DNA of 64,000 nucleotides from Roseovarius aestuariivivens (GCF_004761875.1 NZ_SJEY01000002.1:124001-188000); one strand, 5' to 3'; positions 18,024 through 27,834 are shown, counted from the stretch's first letter. The notes: a model not told the origin generated them from the sequence alone. Numbers and translations are program-made.

Positions 18024-19571
18024 TTATTCTGCGCGCAACCGTGGTCCTTTTTTTGTTTGCTCCAGGCGATAGGACATGGTTTGCGCCTGAAACGGGTTCA
18101 GCGCGGTTCCCTGTCCGTCCGCGGCAATCCGGGTCCAGGTCTCAATCGCTCCGTCCGAATCATACGTGAACTCATCTCGCCAATCGGCAGACCAGTAGAT
18201 TACGGGATCGAAATATCTCCGTTTCTTGCCGCCTGCGTAATCGACCGACGTGAGCGCCATCTCTCCGGTGGTGGGAAGGCGGGTGTACTGGCGCTTTTGA
18301 TGGTGGGGGAAGTGGATGGAAATGATCGCCGGCGCGCTGAGATGTACGCCGTTATTGGCAAAGACGCCGATGTCGACACGACTTGATCTGCGCGACTGGT
18401 TCGCGTTGCTTTGCCAGGGGTCGTGCCAGTCGACCAAGATGCGCGCGCGTGCGCCGGAACTGTCGAGCCTGCTGATCCGGACCTTGTCCGGGTCGCCGTG
18501 CAGCAGAACCCAGGAATATGTTAGCTTGCGCCCGTTCGGATCCCGCGTGTCGGCGGCGGAAACGAACATCTCCCGCCGGTAGGCCTGTGAGCGCCAGAGG
18601 CGTGCAATCGCGGAGGGCGTGTCGAACAGCTTTTCGGACAGACCGGCTAGACCGGCTTTGAGAGTGAAGTCCTCTTTTTCGACGGTCAGGCGCACCAGCG
18701 GCGGGATGTCCTGCGGTTGCAGTGTGTTGGCGAACGCCACCATGCGTTCGGGTGCAAGCATGTCTTCGTCGAAGACCACCGGATGGGCCTTTCCGGACAA
18801 GTACCCGTCGCGCCCGTACACGCCTTTGAGGCCTTGGCGCAGAATCATTTGCAGCGTGGGCGACACCAGTCTTTCTTTTTTGAGAAAGTCCCGGGTTTCC
18901 GGCCTGAGCGCCGCAACCGTCAAAGCCAGCGCGCGCATGAAGGGTCTGTCGGACCCCGACGAACCCTGGCTTGTGATCGTGTAGGGCCAGTTTGCCGGGA
19001 ACCGGTCAAGTTGGTCGTGATCGTGGTGTTCGGGATAGATGTATATGTGGTTGTTCGCGTAGGTGAGAAACGCCCGTTCGGGGCCGAAATTCGTGGTCAT
19101 GGCGAAACGCGTCTGACTGCGACCGATGGGCTTGGTCGTAATGGCCGTCGACGAATTCCCGATCACGATGGCGGGCAGAATGATTCGACCGGCAATTCCA
19201 TAGTCCAGATGATTTTCCTTGAGTCCTTTGTCGTAGGAAAGGCGGACCATCCTTGAAAACTGTCCGGGATAGAACGTCGAATGACCGCGGTCTCGGTTGT
19301 CATAGATGACGCCCTCGAAGCCGCCGGCGACCCCCTTTGCCGCGAGCCGGCGCAGCATCGCGGCGCCCGGCCCCTTGTCGTTGGGATGAATGAGCGGCAG
19401 CTTTAGATCCGGGTCAGGGATTTCCAGATCGGCGGCCACCCAGCCGAGCGGGCCGATGGACGTGAGATCCTCTTGCTTGAGCACGACAGTCTCCGCAGCG
19501 TTCGGCGCAGAATAGCCCGGCAGCAGACACCCTAATACGGCGCAGAGACAGAGAAAAAACGTCTTCATCAT
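18024..19571 (-). CDS. Secreted protein of unknown function
   Basis: A 515-residue protein with a Sec signal peptide (MKTFFLCLCAVLGCLLPGYS, cleavage probably near ANA-AE) and no later membrane segment. I do not recognise a family. Distinctive features are GVIYDNRDRGHSTFYPGQFS, a His-rich NNHIYIYPEHHDHDQLDRFP followed by QGSSGSDRPFMRALA, and a C-terminal region (TYSWVLLHGDPDKVRI, VDIGVFANNGVHLSAPAI) that looks like an Ig or polysaccharide-lyase accessory fold. Charged and aromatic residues in the middle could form a polysaccharide- or metal-binding site. Convergent with the GT25 gene and flanked by glycan genes, so a periplasmic or secreted glycan-acting role is possible but unproven. Confidence 0.75.
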   Translation of the reverse strand: MMKTFFLCLCAVLGCLLPGYSAPNAAETVVLKQEDLTSIGPLGWVAADLEIPDPDLKLPLIHPNDKGPGAAMLRRLAAKGVAGGFEGVIYDNRDRGHSTFYPGQFSRMVRLSYDKGLKENHLDYGIAGRIILPAIVIGNSSTAITTKPIGRSQTRFAMTTNFGPERAFLTYANNHIYIYPEHHDHDQLDRFPANWPYTITSQGSSGSDRPFMRALALTVAALRPETRDFLKKERLVSPTLQMILRQGLKGVYGRDGYLSGKAHPVVFDEDMLAPERMVAFANTLQPQDIPPLVRLTVEKEDFTLKAGLAGLSEKLFDTPSAIARLWRSQAYRREMFVSAADTRDPNGRKLTYSWVLLHGDPDKVRISRLDSSGARARILVDWHDPWQSNANQSRRSSRVDIGVFANNGVHLSAPAIISIHFPHHQKRQYTRLPTTGEMALTSVDYAGGKKRRYFDPVIYWSADWRDEFTYDSDGAIETWTRIAADGQGTALNPFQAQTMSYRLEQTKKGPRLRAE

Positions 19572-19835
19572 GGTCCATCATCGGCGTGGTTTGCCTTGGA
19601 AGAAAGCGTTTTTTGGAAAATGGCAAGCTGACATTGCCGGAAGGCCGGCAGGAGGCGGACAGTGCCGACGTGCCGGGATCGCCCCGGCGCCAGAGCGGGC
19701 CGGTTTGCGCCATGACGGTCACATAAGTTCCCGCGCATGCGTGTTTTGTAGACGATTAGGTCTTTTTAAGTTAATAAAAGGCCTGTCCGGTTCTTTACGG
19801 CACAGATTGAAATATACATTCCAGAGGATCGCACC

Positions 19836-20639
19836 TTGATTGTTGCGAATATGGCAACTTACCCGGCGCGCGAGGCCAATCTTGATAGCGTCATTTCGGC
19901 AATTGCGCCCCAGGTTCAAAAAATGAATGTCGTTCTGAATGAATTCACCGCCGTGCCGGAACATATTTCAGCGCCCGATCACGTGACATTCATTATCCCG
20001 GAAAAAGATACAAAAGATACCGGGAAATTCCTACCCGATAGTGCTGATGCAGATTACGTTTTTACAATTGATGATGATATCCAATATCCGGCGGATTACG
20101 TCTCGTATTCTGTGGATTGGTTCGAAAAACTGGGCGACGGGCCGTTTGTGGCGGGATATCATGCCAGTTGGTACATTCGCAGGAAGGACGAACTCGTCCC
20201 GGAACTCAAACGCCGAATCCGGCTTGCGCTTTGGCCGCATCATCTGGCGCGGTACAGAAAGATTATCCACTTCGCCCAAGCGGCGGATGGCCCTCTTAGG
20301 GTGGAACAACTGGGAACCGGAACAGCAGTCATGAGGGGACGCGACTATCCGGCATATGCAGAGATGGCATCGTCTCAGAAATTCGTGGATGTCCGGTTTG
20401 CAGCGATCTGTCACGCAAAAGGGCTGGCGCGACTCTGCTTGCCCCGTGCGGCCGGGTGGCTAGCACCGATGGATCTGCCTGAAGGCTACGAGGGTGGCGA
20501 TTTGTATGCTGATTTCACAAGCAGTTATCCAAAGCACGTTACAACGGAGATCAAGGCATATGCCTTTGACGAACCACAGGTCGGCGCGGCATACGAGGCA
20601 CAGCAATCCCGAGGCTGCAATCAAGGTCAGACGCGATGA
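19836..20639 (+). CDS. Glycosyltransferase-like protein
   Basis: A 267-residue protein. Start TTG 19836 is favoured because AGAGG lies about 8 bases upstream; ATG 19851 would leave an overlong spacing. It begins VANMATYPAREANLDSVIS and carries YVFTIDDDIQYPADYVSYSV near residue 75, a D-D-D metal site of GT-A transferases, followed by an acceptor-side LGTGTAVMRGRDYP. The short N-terminal sheet and TIDDDIQ resemble putative glycosyltransferases of capsule clusters. It overlaps the next gene by four bases (ATGA), so the two are translated together. Specificity unknown. Confidence 0.7.
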   Translation: MIVANMATYPAREANLDSVISAIAPQVQKMNVVLNEFTAVPEHISAPDHVTFIIPEKDTKDTGKFLPDSADADYVFTIDDDIQYPADYVSYSVDWFEKLGDGPFVAGYHASWYIRRKDELVPELKRRIRLALWPHHLARYRKIIHFAQAADGPLRVEQLGTGTAVMRGRDYPAYAEMASSQKFVDVRFAAICHAKGLARLCLPRAAGWLAPMDLPEGYEGGDLYADFTSSYPKHVTTEIKAYAFDEPQVGAAYEAQQSRGCNQGQTR

Positions 20640-22165
20640 CAGCTGATTTATCCACTCAAAACCAGCTAAGGATGTCGACCAAGCGGTTCCTGAAGCACCT
20701 GGGCATCCTTGGCCCTGCGAAAAAACTTTATGGCGGCAGTCGCGCCCTGAAGTCCCGGGCGGGCCGTGCAGCGAATGTTCTCCGTCAGAAATCGGCGAAC
20801 CTGTTGGCGGGGAAGCGATCGTGCCATCTGGTGCTTGTCGGCTTTTCCCGCAGTGGAACGACGCTTTTCTATAACATGTTGCGGCATTCCGCACGCGGGC
20901 ACGCCTATATGCCGGCGTCGGAATTCAAAGCCGCGCGTACCGAGAAAATCGTCGCTCCTTGTATCATCACAAAACGACCGCTCGATATTTTCGAAATTGA
21001 AGATATTGACGGAAGACTCGGGGCGTTCCGAGATTTGCTTTACTTGATTTCTATAAGAGACCCACGCGATCTTTTGTCCTCTTATCATAAAGTCGCCTCA
21101 AATCAGTTTTTTCAAAGTTATGATTATCAAATGTTTATCTCGGAAAAAGTTAGAAGTTTTTCAAATCCCGGAATTGGGCCAACCCATACTGCAATGATTT
21201 CACTTTTAGAAAATCAAAAAAGGACCCTTACGATTCGGTATGAGGATTTGCTGGAAAATCCGGAATACGTACGCCAGATCCTACAGTTTTCGACCGGTTT
21301 TAATTTCGAGCGATCTTTCCGGTCGTTCCTCGAATCCGATATTCCCAAGGCGCTCAAGGTCCAGCTAAATGGACCGAGGCAAGTGGTTGCCCCAAAAGCG
21401 CCCGCCTGGACGAAGCCGGATCGACTGGCGCGTGTGGCGCAGCAGCTTTCGGTATTTCCGGACTTGGAGAAAATAATTACCGGCCTGGGATACGCCCCCA
21501 CAATTGAGGCGTGCCGGGACTATGACATAACCCTTCCGAGCATAACGCAGACACAAGGCACGATCGTTGCGTTTCACACGGATGACGAGATTTACCGGAA
21601 TGAGGCAAACCGATTCGCCAAACGGCTTGATGAGCTAAACCTGAAATATCACCTTGAAACAGTTCCACCCCGGCGCGATTGGGTCGAGAATTGCGCCATG
21701 AAACCGGAGTTCCTTCTGGACATGCGGCGCAAGCTAGAAGGTCCGTTGCTCTATCTGGATGTGGATTGTTACGTACACACGGAGCCATGGACCTATCTGT
21801 CGCAATACGATTGCGATCTGGCCTGCTATGTGCATCCAGACGGGGAATTGATTTCGGCCACGCTTCTCTTGGGCGACACCGAGGTTTGCCGCGAACTTCT
21901 GTTGCAGTGGGTTCAGAAGCAAAAAGCGGATCCCAAAAAGTGGGATCAACGCGTCTTGCAGGATCTTGTCGAAGCCGACGAAGCATCGGAAACACCGAAA
22001 TACAGTGTCCAACGGCTACCCCCAAACCTGTGCTATATCTTCGATAAAGAGTATCATTCTTTTTTTGGTGGACCCATTGTTGAACAATTGCAGGCAAGTA
22101 GAGAGATAAAGGGGGATACTTCGGCGAGAAACCGGCGTCGGTCAAGAGTTTCGGAGCTTGAGTGA
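20636..22165 (+). CDS. Sulfotransferase fused to a glycosyltransferase-like domain
   Basis: A 509-residue two-domain protein. Residues 1-290 form a sulfotransferase: 5'-PSB LVLVGFSRSGTTLFYNML (65-82), 3'-phosphate motif LISIRDPRDLLSSYHKV (about 136-152) and the YEDLLENPEYV motif near 200. Residues from about 305 look like a GT-A-type nucleotide-sugar transferase: IVAFHTDDEIYRNEANRF, NCAMKPEFLLDMRRKL, then LLYLDVDCYVHTEPW with a D-x-D motif near 375. The single frame shows no stop or frameshift, so the fusion looks genuine. It overlaps the preceding transferase gene by ATGA. It suggests coupled sugar addition and sulfation of one glycan. Confidence 0.75.
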   Translation: MTADLSTQNQLRMSTKRFLKHLGILGPAKKLYGGSRALKSRAGRAANVLRQKSANLLAGKRSCHLVLVGFSRSGTTLFYNMLRHSARGHAYMPASEFKAARTEKIVAPCIITKRPLDIFEIEDIDGRLGAFRDLLYLISIRDPRDLLSSYHKVASNQFFQSYDYQMFISEKVRSFSNPGIGPTHTAMISLLENQKRTLTIRYEDLLENPEYVRQILQFSTGFNFERSFRSFLESDIPKALKVQLNGPRQVVAPKAPAWTKPDRLARVAQQLSVFPDLEKIITGLGYAPTIEACRDYDITLPSITQTQGTIVAFHTDDEIYRNEANRFAKRLDELNLKYHLETVPPRRDWVENCAMKPEFLLDMRRKLEGPLLYLDVDCYVHTEPWTYLSQYDCDLACYVHPDGELISATLLLGDTEVCRELLLQWVQKQKADPKKWDQRVLQDLVEADEASETPKYSVQRLPPNLCYIFDKEYHSFFGGPIVEQLQASREIKGDTSARNRRRSRVSELE

Positions 22166-22333
22166 GAATTATAGTGTATCTCTGGCGGCATTCTTATCCC
22201 TGTCGTTGTCCGTTCACTTGTTTCATGTCCTCTAATCCACGAATGATTCTCACAGTTGTTTTTTCAGAGTCGACGTTGCGATTTATTATGCGCACCAGGC
22301 TGACTCCGCAGATTTATTCGGCGGGAATATGAA

Positions 22334-23209
22334 ATGAGCCGTTCAAAATTCCATCGTGTGATCCAGCGTCAGGTGAAGAAGACCATTCTTACGGGAACGT
22401 CCCTTGTCCCAGATTTAGTGCTAGGTCAGCGCATGCGACAGGCGCTTATTCCTCACACACGGCAAAAGCAATTTCAGCCTGTTGAACGATCACCGTTAGA
22501 AAGGCTTCATGGGAAGTATAAAGGGAAGCGTTGCCTTATCATTGGCACGGCGCCAAGCGTCAGCAGTCAGGACCTGGCCAAACTTGACCCGGCATATACC
22601 TTCCTTCTCAATCGGGCCTACCTTCTGAATAACCGCAGCCAGAAAAGCAAGAATGCGCTGGTGCTTGCAAACCCACTGGCTTTCGAGGAATACGGCCGGG
22701 ATGCTTTGAGACATACGTTTGAGGATGTTTTTCTAAGCTCAGGCATTCCAACTAAAGACCATCCGGATGACCCTCGCGTTTTCTACTACTCCCAATGGGT
22801 TCGTCCAAAGATTTACGAAGGATTTTTCCAAACCGACTTATCGCAACCTTTGTATCAGGGAACGTCAGTAGCATTCACGGCCATCCAGATCGCCTTCTGT
22901 ATGGGCTTTTCGGACATCATTCTGGCCGGCATCGAATTTAATTTCGATCAGAAGGAGCCGCATTTTTACAATAGCACAGAGGCCGAAGCCGAGCGCGCCG
23001 TGACGACCTCGCGCGTCAATGCCGATTACATGATCGACAGTCTCAGGTATTGTTGCCGGTTCATCGGCAGTCACGCGGATAGGAAAATATCCAGCGTGAG
23101 CCCGAACAGAAATCTTGGCTTCATGACATATGCGGAAGTCGCAAGCCTCCCGGGCGCTGGCGACCCGGATGTTGCTGACCCTTCGGTTCGATCAAAAGAC
23201 GACGCGTGA
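22334..23209 (+). CDS. MptE-like / DUF115-type protein
   Basis: A 291-residue protein whose central region reads LHGKYKGKRCLIIGTAPSVS (about residues 57-76), a Rossmann-type glycine-rich loop like that of 6-hydroxymethylpterin pyrophosphokinase MptE and DUF115 proteins near glycan clusters. Further features are FLLNRAYLLN, YQGTSVAFTAIQIAFCMGFS and DIILAGIEFNF, a membrane-proximal pattern common in DUF115 relatives linked to glycosylation (for example sialic/pseudaminic transfer). Cytosolic. It lies among glycosyltransferase genes; a role in nucleotide-sugar or glycan transfer is possible, not shown. Confidence 0.6.
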   Translation: MSRSKFHRVIQRQVKKTILTGTSLVPDLVLGQRMRQALIPHTRQKQFQPVERSPLERLHGKYKGKRCLIIGTAPSVSSQDLAKLDPAYTFLLNRAYLLNNRSQKSKNALVLANPLAFEEYGRDALRHTFEDVFLSSGIPTKDHPDDPRVFYYSQWVRPKIYEGFFQTDLSQPLYQGTSVAFTAIQIAFCMGFSDIILAGIEFNFDQKEPHFYNSTEAEAERAVTTSRVNADYMIDSLRYCCRFIGSHADRKISSVSPNRNLGFMTYAEVASLPGAGDPDVADPSVRSKDDA

Positions 23210-23368
23210 TCAGACAACTCAGAGGGGTTATCCTATTGACCTGCGAGGACATTCAGACGCGATGTGGGAATGCCGATGCACCAAACATCAAAGAACGCAA
23301 AGTGTGATCGCCCTTACTTTTGTCCAAAGTGACGCTCGTACTGAAATCCGGGGCTGTATTAGCCTAGT

Positions 23369-24109
23369 TCAGTCCGTCTTCTTCCGGAAAAGAAAGACTT
23401 TCTCTCCCCGGAGAAGGGAGTGGTCGATCACCTCCTGGCCTTGCGCCGTGATTTCCGAGACGAGCTTCAATCCGTTTCGCTGCATGCGTTCCCTGAAATC
23501 GCGGCCATAGTAGCGCACGTGGTCGCCCTGTCCGAAATGCAGGTAGCGGTCGGGAACGCTCTTGGCGTCGGGATTTTCATAGGACGTGTCCCAGCCTTCG
23601 ATCAGCGGCACCATCGCGATGAAATATCCGTCATCCGTCATGACCCGGGCGATTTCGGCAGAGGCTTTTTGATCGTCGACATGTTCAAGTACATGGTTGG
23701 CGATGATGAGCTTAAATGTGCCGTCCGGCGCGTCGATCTCCTCGATATTAAGCTTGAGATCGGCCGCGAAATACAGATCCGCGGTCTTGTAGTGCTTGAA
23801 CCTTTTGCGGAAAATCTTTTCGAGTATGGGCTCTGCGGCAAAATGAAGAACCTCGTCCCGTTCGTCGTCGATCTGCAAGTCGATGCGGCCATCGGACATG
23901 GCGAGCATCAAAAGCCGATGCCGTTCCAGGCTTCCGCATTGAGGGCATCTTGCGTCGATCCGCGGGGGCCGTCCGTTGAGGCCAAACCAGCCATGAAAAC
24001 CGCAGATGTTGCATGTTCTTTCGGCAATCGGTTCGGTCATGAGATACGCCCGTCGGGCGCGGATTAGGCTTTTCGGCACGAAAGGTTTCACTATGTCTTT
24101 AATTTTCAT
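23369..24109 (-). CDS. Class I SAM methyltransferase with zinc-ribbon N-terminus
   Basis: A protein of about 246 residues; ATG 24109 is preferred to 24118 because AAGGA lies 8 bases upstream. An N-terminal Cys pair pattern (CNICGFHGW and RCPQCGSLERHR) suggests a small zinc ribbon, common to methyltransferases of surface-glycan clusters. The SAM core is recognisable by FKLIIANHVLEHVDDQKAS (post-II motif) and the catalytic-side YFIAMVPLIEGWDTSYE. Probably methylates a sugar or sugar nucleotide. Stand-alone minus-strand gene opposite the MptE-like gene. Confidence 0.8.
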   Translation of the reverse strand: MKIKDIVKPFVPKSLIRARRAYLMTEPIAERTCNICGFHGWFGLNGRPPRIDARCPQCGSLERHRLLMLAMSDGRIDLQIDDERDEVLHFAAEPILEKIFRKRFKHYKTADLYFAADLKLNIEEIDAPDGTFKLIIANHVLEHVDDQKASAEIARVMTDDGYFIAMVPLIEGWDTSYENPDAKSVPDRYLHFGQGDHVRYYGRDFRERMQRNGLKLVSEITAQGQEVIDHSLLRGEKVFLFRKKTD

Positions 24110-24229
24110 GTATTTCATCCTTGTCGGAACTTATGCCTTGCGTCGTTCAAGCTGTCCTTTCCGGTGGTCGAACCGCGCCTTTCGAGCGGGCCCGACCGTC
24201 GGATCTCGTGTCGCGGTCGGCCTCGGTCC

Positions 24230-25306
24230 TCAAGCTGTTGGCCCCCGGATTTTGAAACGTCCCTGGTTGGCTTCGACATCACCAATGGCGTTTTGCCTGA
24301 GTTCGGAAGAGGCGCGCCAGGCCACCAGAATGTCAAAAGCAAGCGCCGGTATAACCGCGATCAGCCGCGTGATCTTGGCAAGCGTGAAGGGCCGCAAGCG
24401 CCTTGCCCGCCGAAACGCGAAATCGAGGGGCACGACGAATGTCCGATCACGGCAGTTTTCCCTGACCAATTTCGCAACCCAGGCCGGATCGGTCCTGTTC
24501 AGCCTTCTGATTTCAGCCATTCTATCGCTCAACGATTTGGGCATGTCGTTCAGCAACGCGTAGATGTAATTGTAGACGGTCGTACTCATCATCTGCCGTT
24601 TCTCGTACCGGAAACGGCTGGATACGGTCGTGTAGGCCGGGTGCAGATGAAAGGCGTTGGGTAGAATCGATATCCGCTCGATCTGCTCTGGTTCCGTGAG
24701 CGCGGAGGTCAGGACCATGGCGCGAATGAAACCGTCCTGCGACAACAGGCCGGTGGGCAGTGTGATCTCGCGGATGCGAGACGCTCTTGCGCAGTAGAAT
24801 TGTCCGCAGAGGGACGCCTTGCCGCGCCCCGGCTTGCGCCCGAACCGCTCACTCAGAAACCGCGTCACGCTCCAGCCCGAGCCGGGGGGGAAAACATTCT
24901 TGGGCTCGTCCGAGACAATCCAGGCGCTGCGATTGGTGTGAAGCTCCTGAAGGCTGCGCTCTATGATGTCCGGCTGTGGAAGGCGGATATCTGAATCCAT
25001 GAAGAGCAGGACGTCACTGTCTTCGGGCGAGATGTCGTGAACGAAGACATTCCAAGCGTTTGTCTTGCTCGGTGGCTTCAAATCGAACACGTCCCATTGG
25101 ACATGGTCGGGAAAGCTGGCGTCGGCGAGACAGGATCGGCTGGTCTCTACCGTGCCGTCCGTGCACCCGTTGGCGACGATACACAGGTGGATATCGAGAC
25201 CTGCAGCCGGGTTGCGCACCACGCTTTGATTTTTGAGGTCACCGATCAGGTTGCCGATGATGGCCTCCTCGTTATGCGCCAACACCCCGATCGTGAGCCT
25301 AGTCAA
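24230..25306 (-). CDS. Family 2 glycosyltransferase
   Basis: About 358 residues. The start is taken as TTG 25306 because GGAAG lies eight bases upstream; GTG 25363 would add 19 residues. GT-A features: TRLTIGVLAHNEEAIIGNLI at the N-terminus, CIVANGCTDGTVETSRS, VLLFMDSDIRLPQPDI with the DxD, and LSQDGFIRAMVLT on the acceptor side. A hydrophobic C-terminal segment (ITRLIAVIPALAFDILVAW) is probably a membrane anchor. Convergent in direction with PrsT-like gene downstream (25396), suggesting membership of the EPS locus. Sugar specificity unknown. Confidence 0.85.
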   Translation of the reverse strand: MTRLTIGVLAHNEEAIIGNLIGDLKNQSVVRNPAAGLDIHLCIVANGCTDGTVETSRSCLADASFPDHVQWDVFDLKPPSKTNAWNVFVHDISPEDSDVLLFMDSDIRLPQPDIIERSLQELHTNRSAWIVSDEPKNVFPPGSGWSVTRFLSERFGRKPGRGKASLCGQFYCARASRIREITLPTGLLSQDGFIRAMVLTSALTEPEQIERISILPNAFHLHPAYTTVSSRFRYEKRQMMSTTVYNYIYALLNDMPKSLSDRMAEIRRLNRTDPAWVAKLVRENCRDRTFVVPLDFAFRRARRLRPFTLAKITRLIAVIPALAFDILVAWRASSELRQNAIGDVEANQGRFKIRGPTA

Positions 25307-25395
25307 GATGCATACTTCCGATCTGTTGGCGCAATCCGGCAGCCCAGTATCGAACGGACGCACAGGAATTGGCGGTATCGGCCTTCATGGGCGCG

Positions 25396-27834
25396 TCACT
25401 CGGTCTGCTCTGTGAGCCCGCTGAGAACCTCCCTCGCCCGGTCGTATTGCGGCAGGGGATCGTCGCCAGCGATGTCCAGAGCCCGCTGGAGCGAAGCCTT
25501 GGCGTCCGCGGTGCGGCCCAGCGCCTCGTAGACCATACCGAGGTGGTAATGAACCAGGGCCCGGTCGGCCATGCCTTCGGCGGCGGGTTCGAGATACTTG
25601 AGCGCCTCTTCGTAATTACCCCGGCGGTACTCGATCCAGCCGTAGGTATCTTGGAACGGCGGAAAGTCGGAGCTGCTCAGGCGGCGGGCGATGGCATAGG
25701 CGCGGTCCAGGTCTTCGGGCGTGTCGCGATGCGTGGTGATCAAGCTTGCGAGATTGTTGGCCACGAGCACGTTGTTGCTGTTCTGTGCGTAAAGTTCTTC
25801 GTAGATGGCGATGGCGCCATCGAAATCCCTGTTCCGCTCCAACCGTTCGGCCTTGAGTAGAAGCGCGGCGGTGGGGTCGTCGGCCCTTTCGATTTGCTCG
25901 TCGACCATGGCGGCCGCCTGCTCTTCCTGGCCTTCGGCGACCATGATCGCATGCAGCGTGCGCATGATCTGCTGGTTGCCGGGCACTTCTTGCAGCAAGG
26001 ACGCGTAGATCTCAGCGGCTTCATCACGCTCGTTTTGGATCATGTGGATGCCGGCGCGCATATATTTCAGAGCACTGTTGTCGGGGTCTTCGGCCAGGCG
26101 GCCGTCGAGCAGGGTCTCGACCTCGTCGACCTGTCCCGCGCGCACCTTGGCCTGCACAAGTGCGGCAAGCGCGGCGTTCCCGCTTTCGTCTTCTGCGACC
26201 AGCGACTCGAGAAACTGCACTGTATCGTCCACGCGCTCCTGGCGGAGCATCATGTCCGCCTCAAGCCCGTTGGCGACCGCCGTGGCGCGATCTGTCTCCA
26301 GCGCGCGCAGACGCCAGATCAGACGGGTGACTTCGTTCCAGTCCTCCTCGTCTTTATAGAGAAGCGCCAGACGCTGAAGCAGATCGATATTATTGGGTGA
26401 CTTTCCCAACGCCTCGACCAGAACCGCGCGCGCCGCATCCTCGCGGCCTTCCTGCAGCAGGAATACCGCGTAGCGCAGTGATTCCTCGGGGGCCTGCAGC
26501 GAGGCTTCAACAGCCAGCGCGTAGCGTTCGCCCGCCAGGTCCCGCTGGCCGGCGCGTTCGTGCGCTTGGCCCATGAGCGTCATGATGTCGGCATCGCGAG
26601 GTTCCTGCGACAGAGCCGTGCGCAGATCGATGATGGCCTCATCTGGCCTGTCGTCGCCAATCAGCCAAGCCGCGCGCATCTTCAAGGCCTGAACGTTGGT
26701 CGGATCCTCTTCGAGGATTTCCTCGACCCGGGAACGGGCACCGACAAGGTTGCCTTTCTGGACCAGCATCTTGGCCAGAAGCACTTTGGCACCGGCGCGG
26801 GCCTCGCTCTCCTCACCTTCGTTTACCAGCGCTTCGAGGTCGGCAATCGCCTTATCCTGTTCGCCTGCTTCGAAATCCATCGTCGCCAGCAGCGCCTGAT
26901 ACGGCAAGGTCTCTTCCTCGGCCTCGATCAAGCGTTTCAGTTCCTGCCGGGCAGCCTCGCTGTCGCGGACTTGCATCAGGAACCGAACGACGGTGAGATT
27001 CTCGGCGACGCCGGCGTCGGGACGGTCGGCCAGCTCGCGCAGGAACGCCTCGGCACCATCGAGATCTCGCTGCTCGAGATACCAACGGATGAGAGTACTT
27101 TGTACATCCGGATTGTCAGGGAAACGTTCGACCATTTCCCGCAAGGACGCTCCCAGAGCCTCGGCGTCTTGGTTGTTGGCCTGCAATTGCAGCCTGACGG
27201 TGTGCAGGCCATAGTTGCTCGGGTGTTGCTTGAGCGCGATGTTCACCTGCTCGAGCGCTTGCTCGAAATCACCGATCTGCATCAACTGATCGATGACCAC
27301 GCGCGCCGCGATCAGGCTGTCGGGGTGGGCGTCTAGCAAATCACGCGCCGCTGAAGCCGCATCTGCGGCAGCCACGGGATTTTCATCGCGGATGGCCTGA
27401 GCGTAATCCAGTGCGGCCGAAATAATCTGGACACGTGGATTGTCCGGGTCCAACTCACGAGCCTTGCGACCATGTCTCTCGCCTTCTTCCCAGTTCTGAG
27501 ACGCAATCGACAGTTCGGCCAGTTCGATCCGCGCTTCGAGGTCATTGGGATACTGTTCCGACAGGCGCAGGAACTGCTGATAGGCTTGGCCCTCGTTGCC
27601 TTCCTCCAGCATTGTCCGGGCGAAGAGCAGCCGGGCTTCCTTGTGAGTTGGATCCAGCCGGAAGACGTTGCGAAACTCGACGAGCGCTCTCGAAACGTCG
27701 CCCTGCTCCAGAAGCTCGAGACCGGATTCGAAATGCTCCTGCGCGCGTTCTTCCGAACTTTGGCATCCGGCGAGCAGAAGCGCCGCCGAAAGCAACAGAA
27801 ATCCGAAACAGCGACGATCGAATGTCAAAGCCAT
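25396..27834 (-). CDS. prsT: PEP/VPLPA-CTERM system TPR lipoprotein (PrsT-like)
   Basis: About 812 residues from ATG 27834; upstream ATGs add an unlikely leader. It starts with a lipoprotein signal (FLLLSAALLLAGC, lipobox LAGC) and consists of some 20 tetratricopeptide repeats (for example GDVSRALVEFRNVFRLDP, GNYEEALKYLEPAAEGM), the architecture of PrsT proteins of exosortase/EPS loci. TPR lipoproteins of this kind act in the periplasm as scaffolds for polysaccharide assembly or export. Adjacent on the same strand to the priming sugar transferase (140 bases away), which supports the EPS assignment. The symbol is by analogy. Confidence 0.85.
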   Translation of the reverse strand: MALTFDRRCFGFLLLSAALLLAGCQSSEERAQEHFESGLELLEQGDVSRALVEFRNVFRLDPTHKEARLLFARTMLEEGNEGQAYQQFLRLSEQYPNDLEARIELAELSIASQNWEEGERHGRKARELDPDNPRVQIISAALDYAQAIRDENPVAAADAASAARDLLDAHPDSLIAARVVIDQLMQIGDFEQALEQVNIALKQHPSNYGLHTVRLQLQANNQDAEALGASLREMVERFPDNPDVQSTLIRWYLEQRDLDGAEAFLRELADRPDAGVAENLTVVRFLMQVRDSEAARQELKRLIEAEEETLPYQALLATMDFEAGEQDKAIADLEALVNEGEESEARAGAKVLLAKMLVQKGNLVGARSRVEEILEEDPTNVQALKMRAAWLIGDDRPDEAIIDLRTALSQEPRDADIMTLMGQAHERAGQRDLAGERYALAVEASLQAPEESLRYAVFLLQEGREDAARAVLVEALGKSPNNIDLLQRLALLYKDEEDWNEVTRLIWRLRALETDRATAVANGLEADMMLRQERVDDTVQFLESLVAEDESGNAALAALVQAKVRAGQVDEVETLLDGRLAEDPDNSALKYMRAGIHMIQNERDEAAEIYASLLQEVPGNQQIMRTLHAIMVAEGQEEQAAAMVDEQIERADDPTAALLLKAERLERNRDFDGAIAIYEELYAQNSNNVLVANNLASLITTHRDTPEDLDRAYAIARRLSSSDFPPFQDTYGWIEYRRGNYEEALKYLEPAAEGMADRALVHYHLGMVYEALGRTADAKASLQRALDIAGDDPLPQYDRAREVLSGLTEQTE

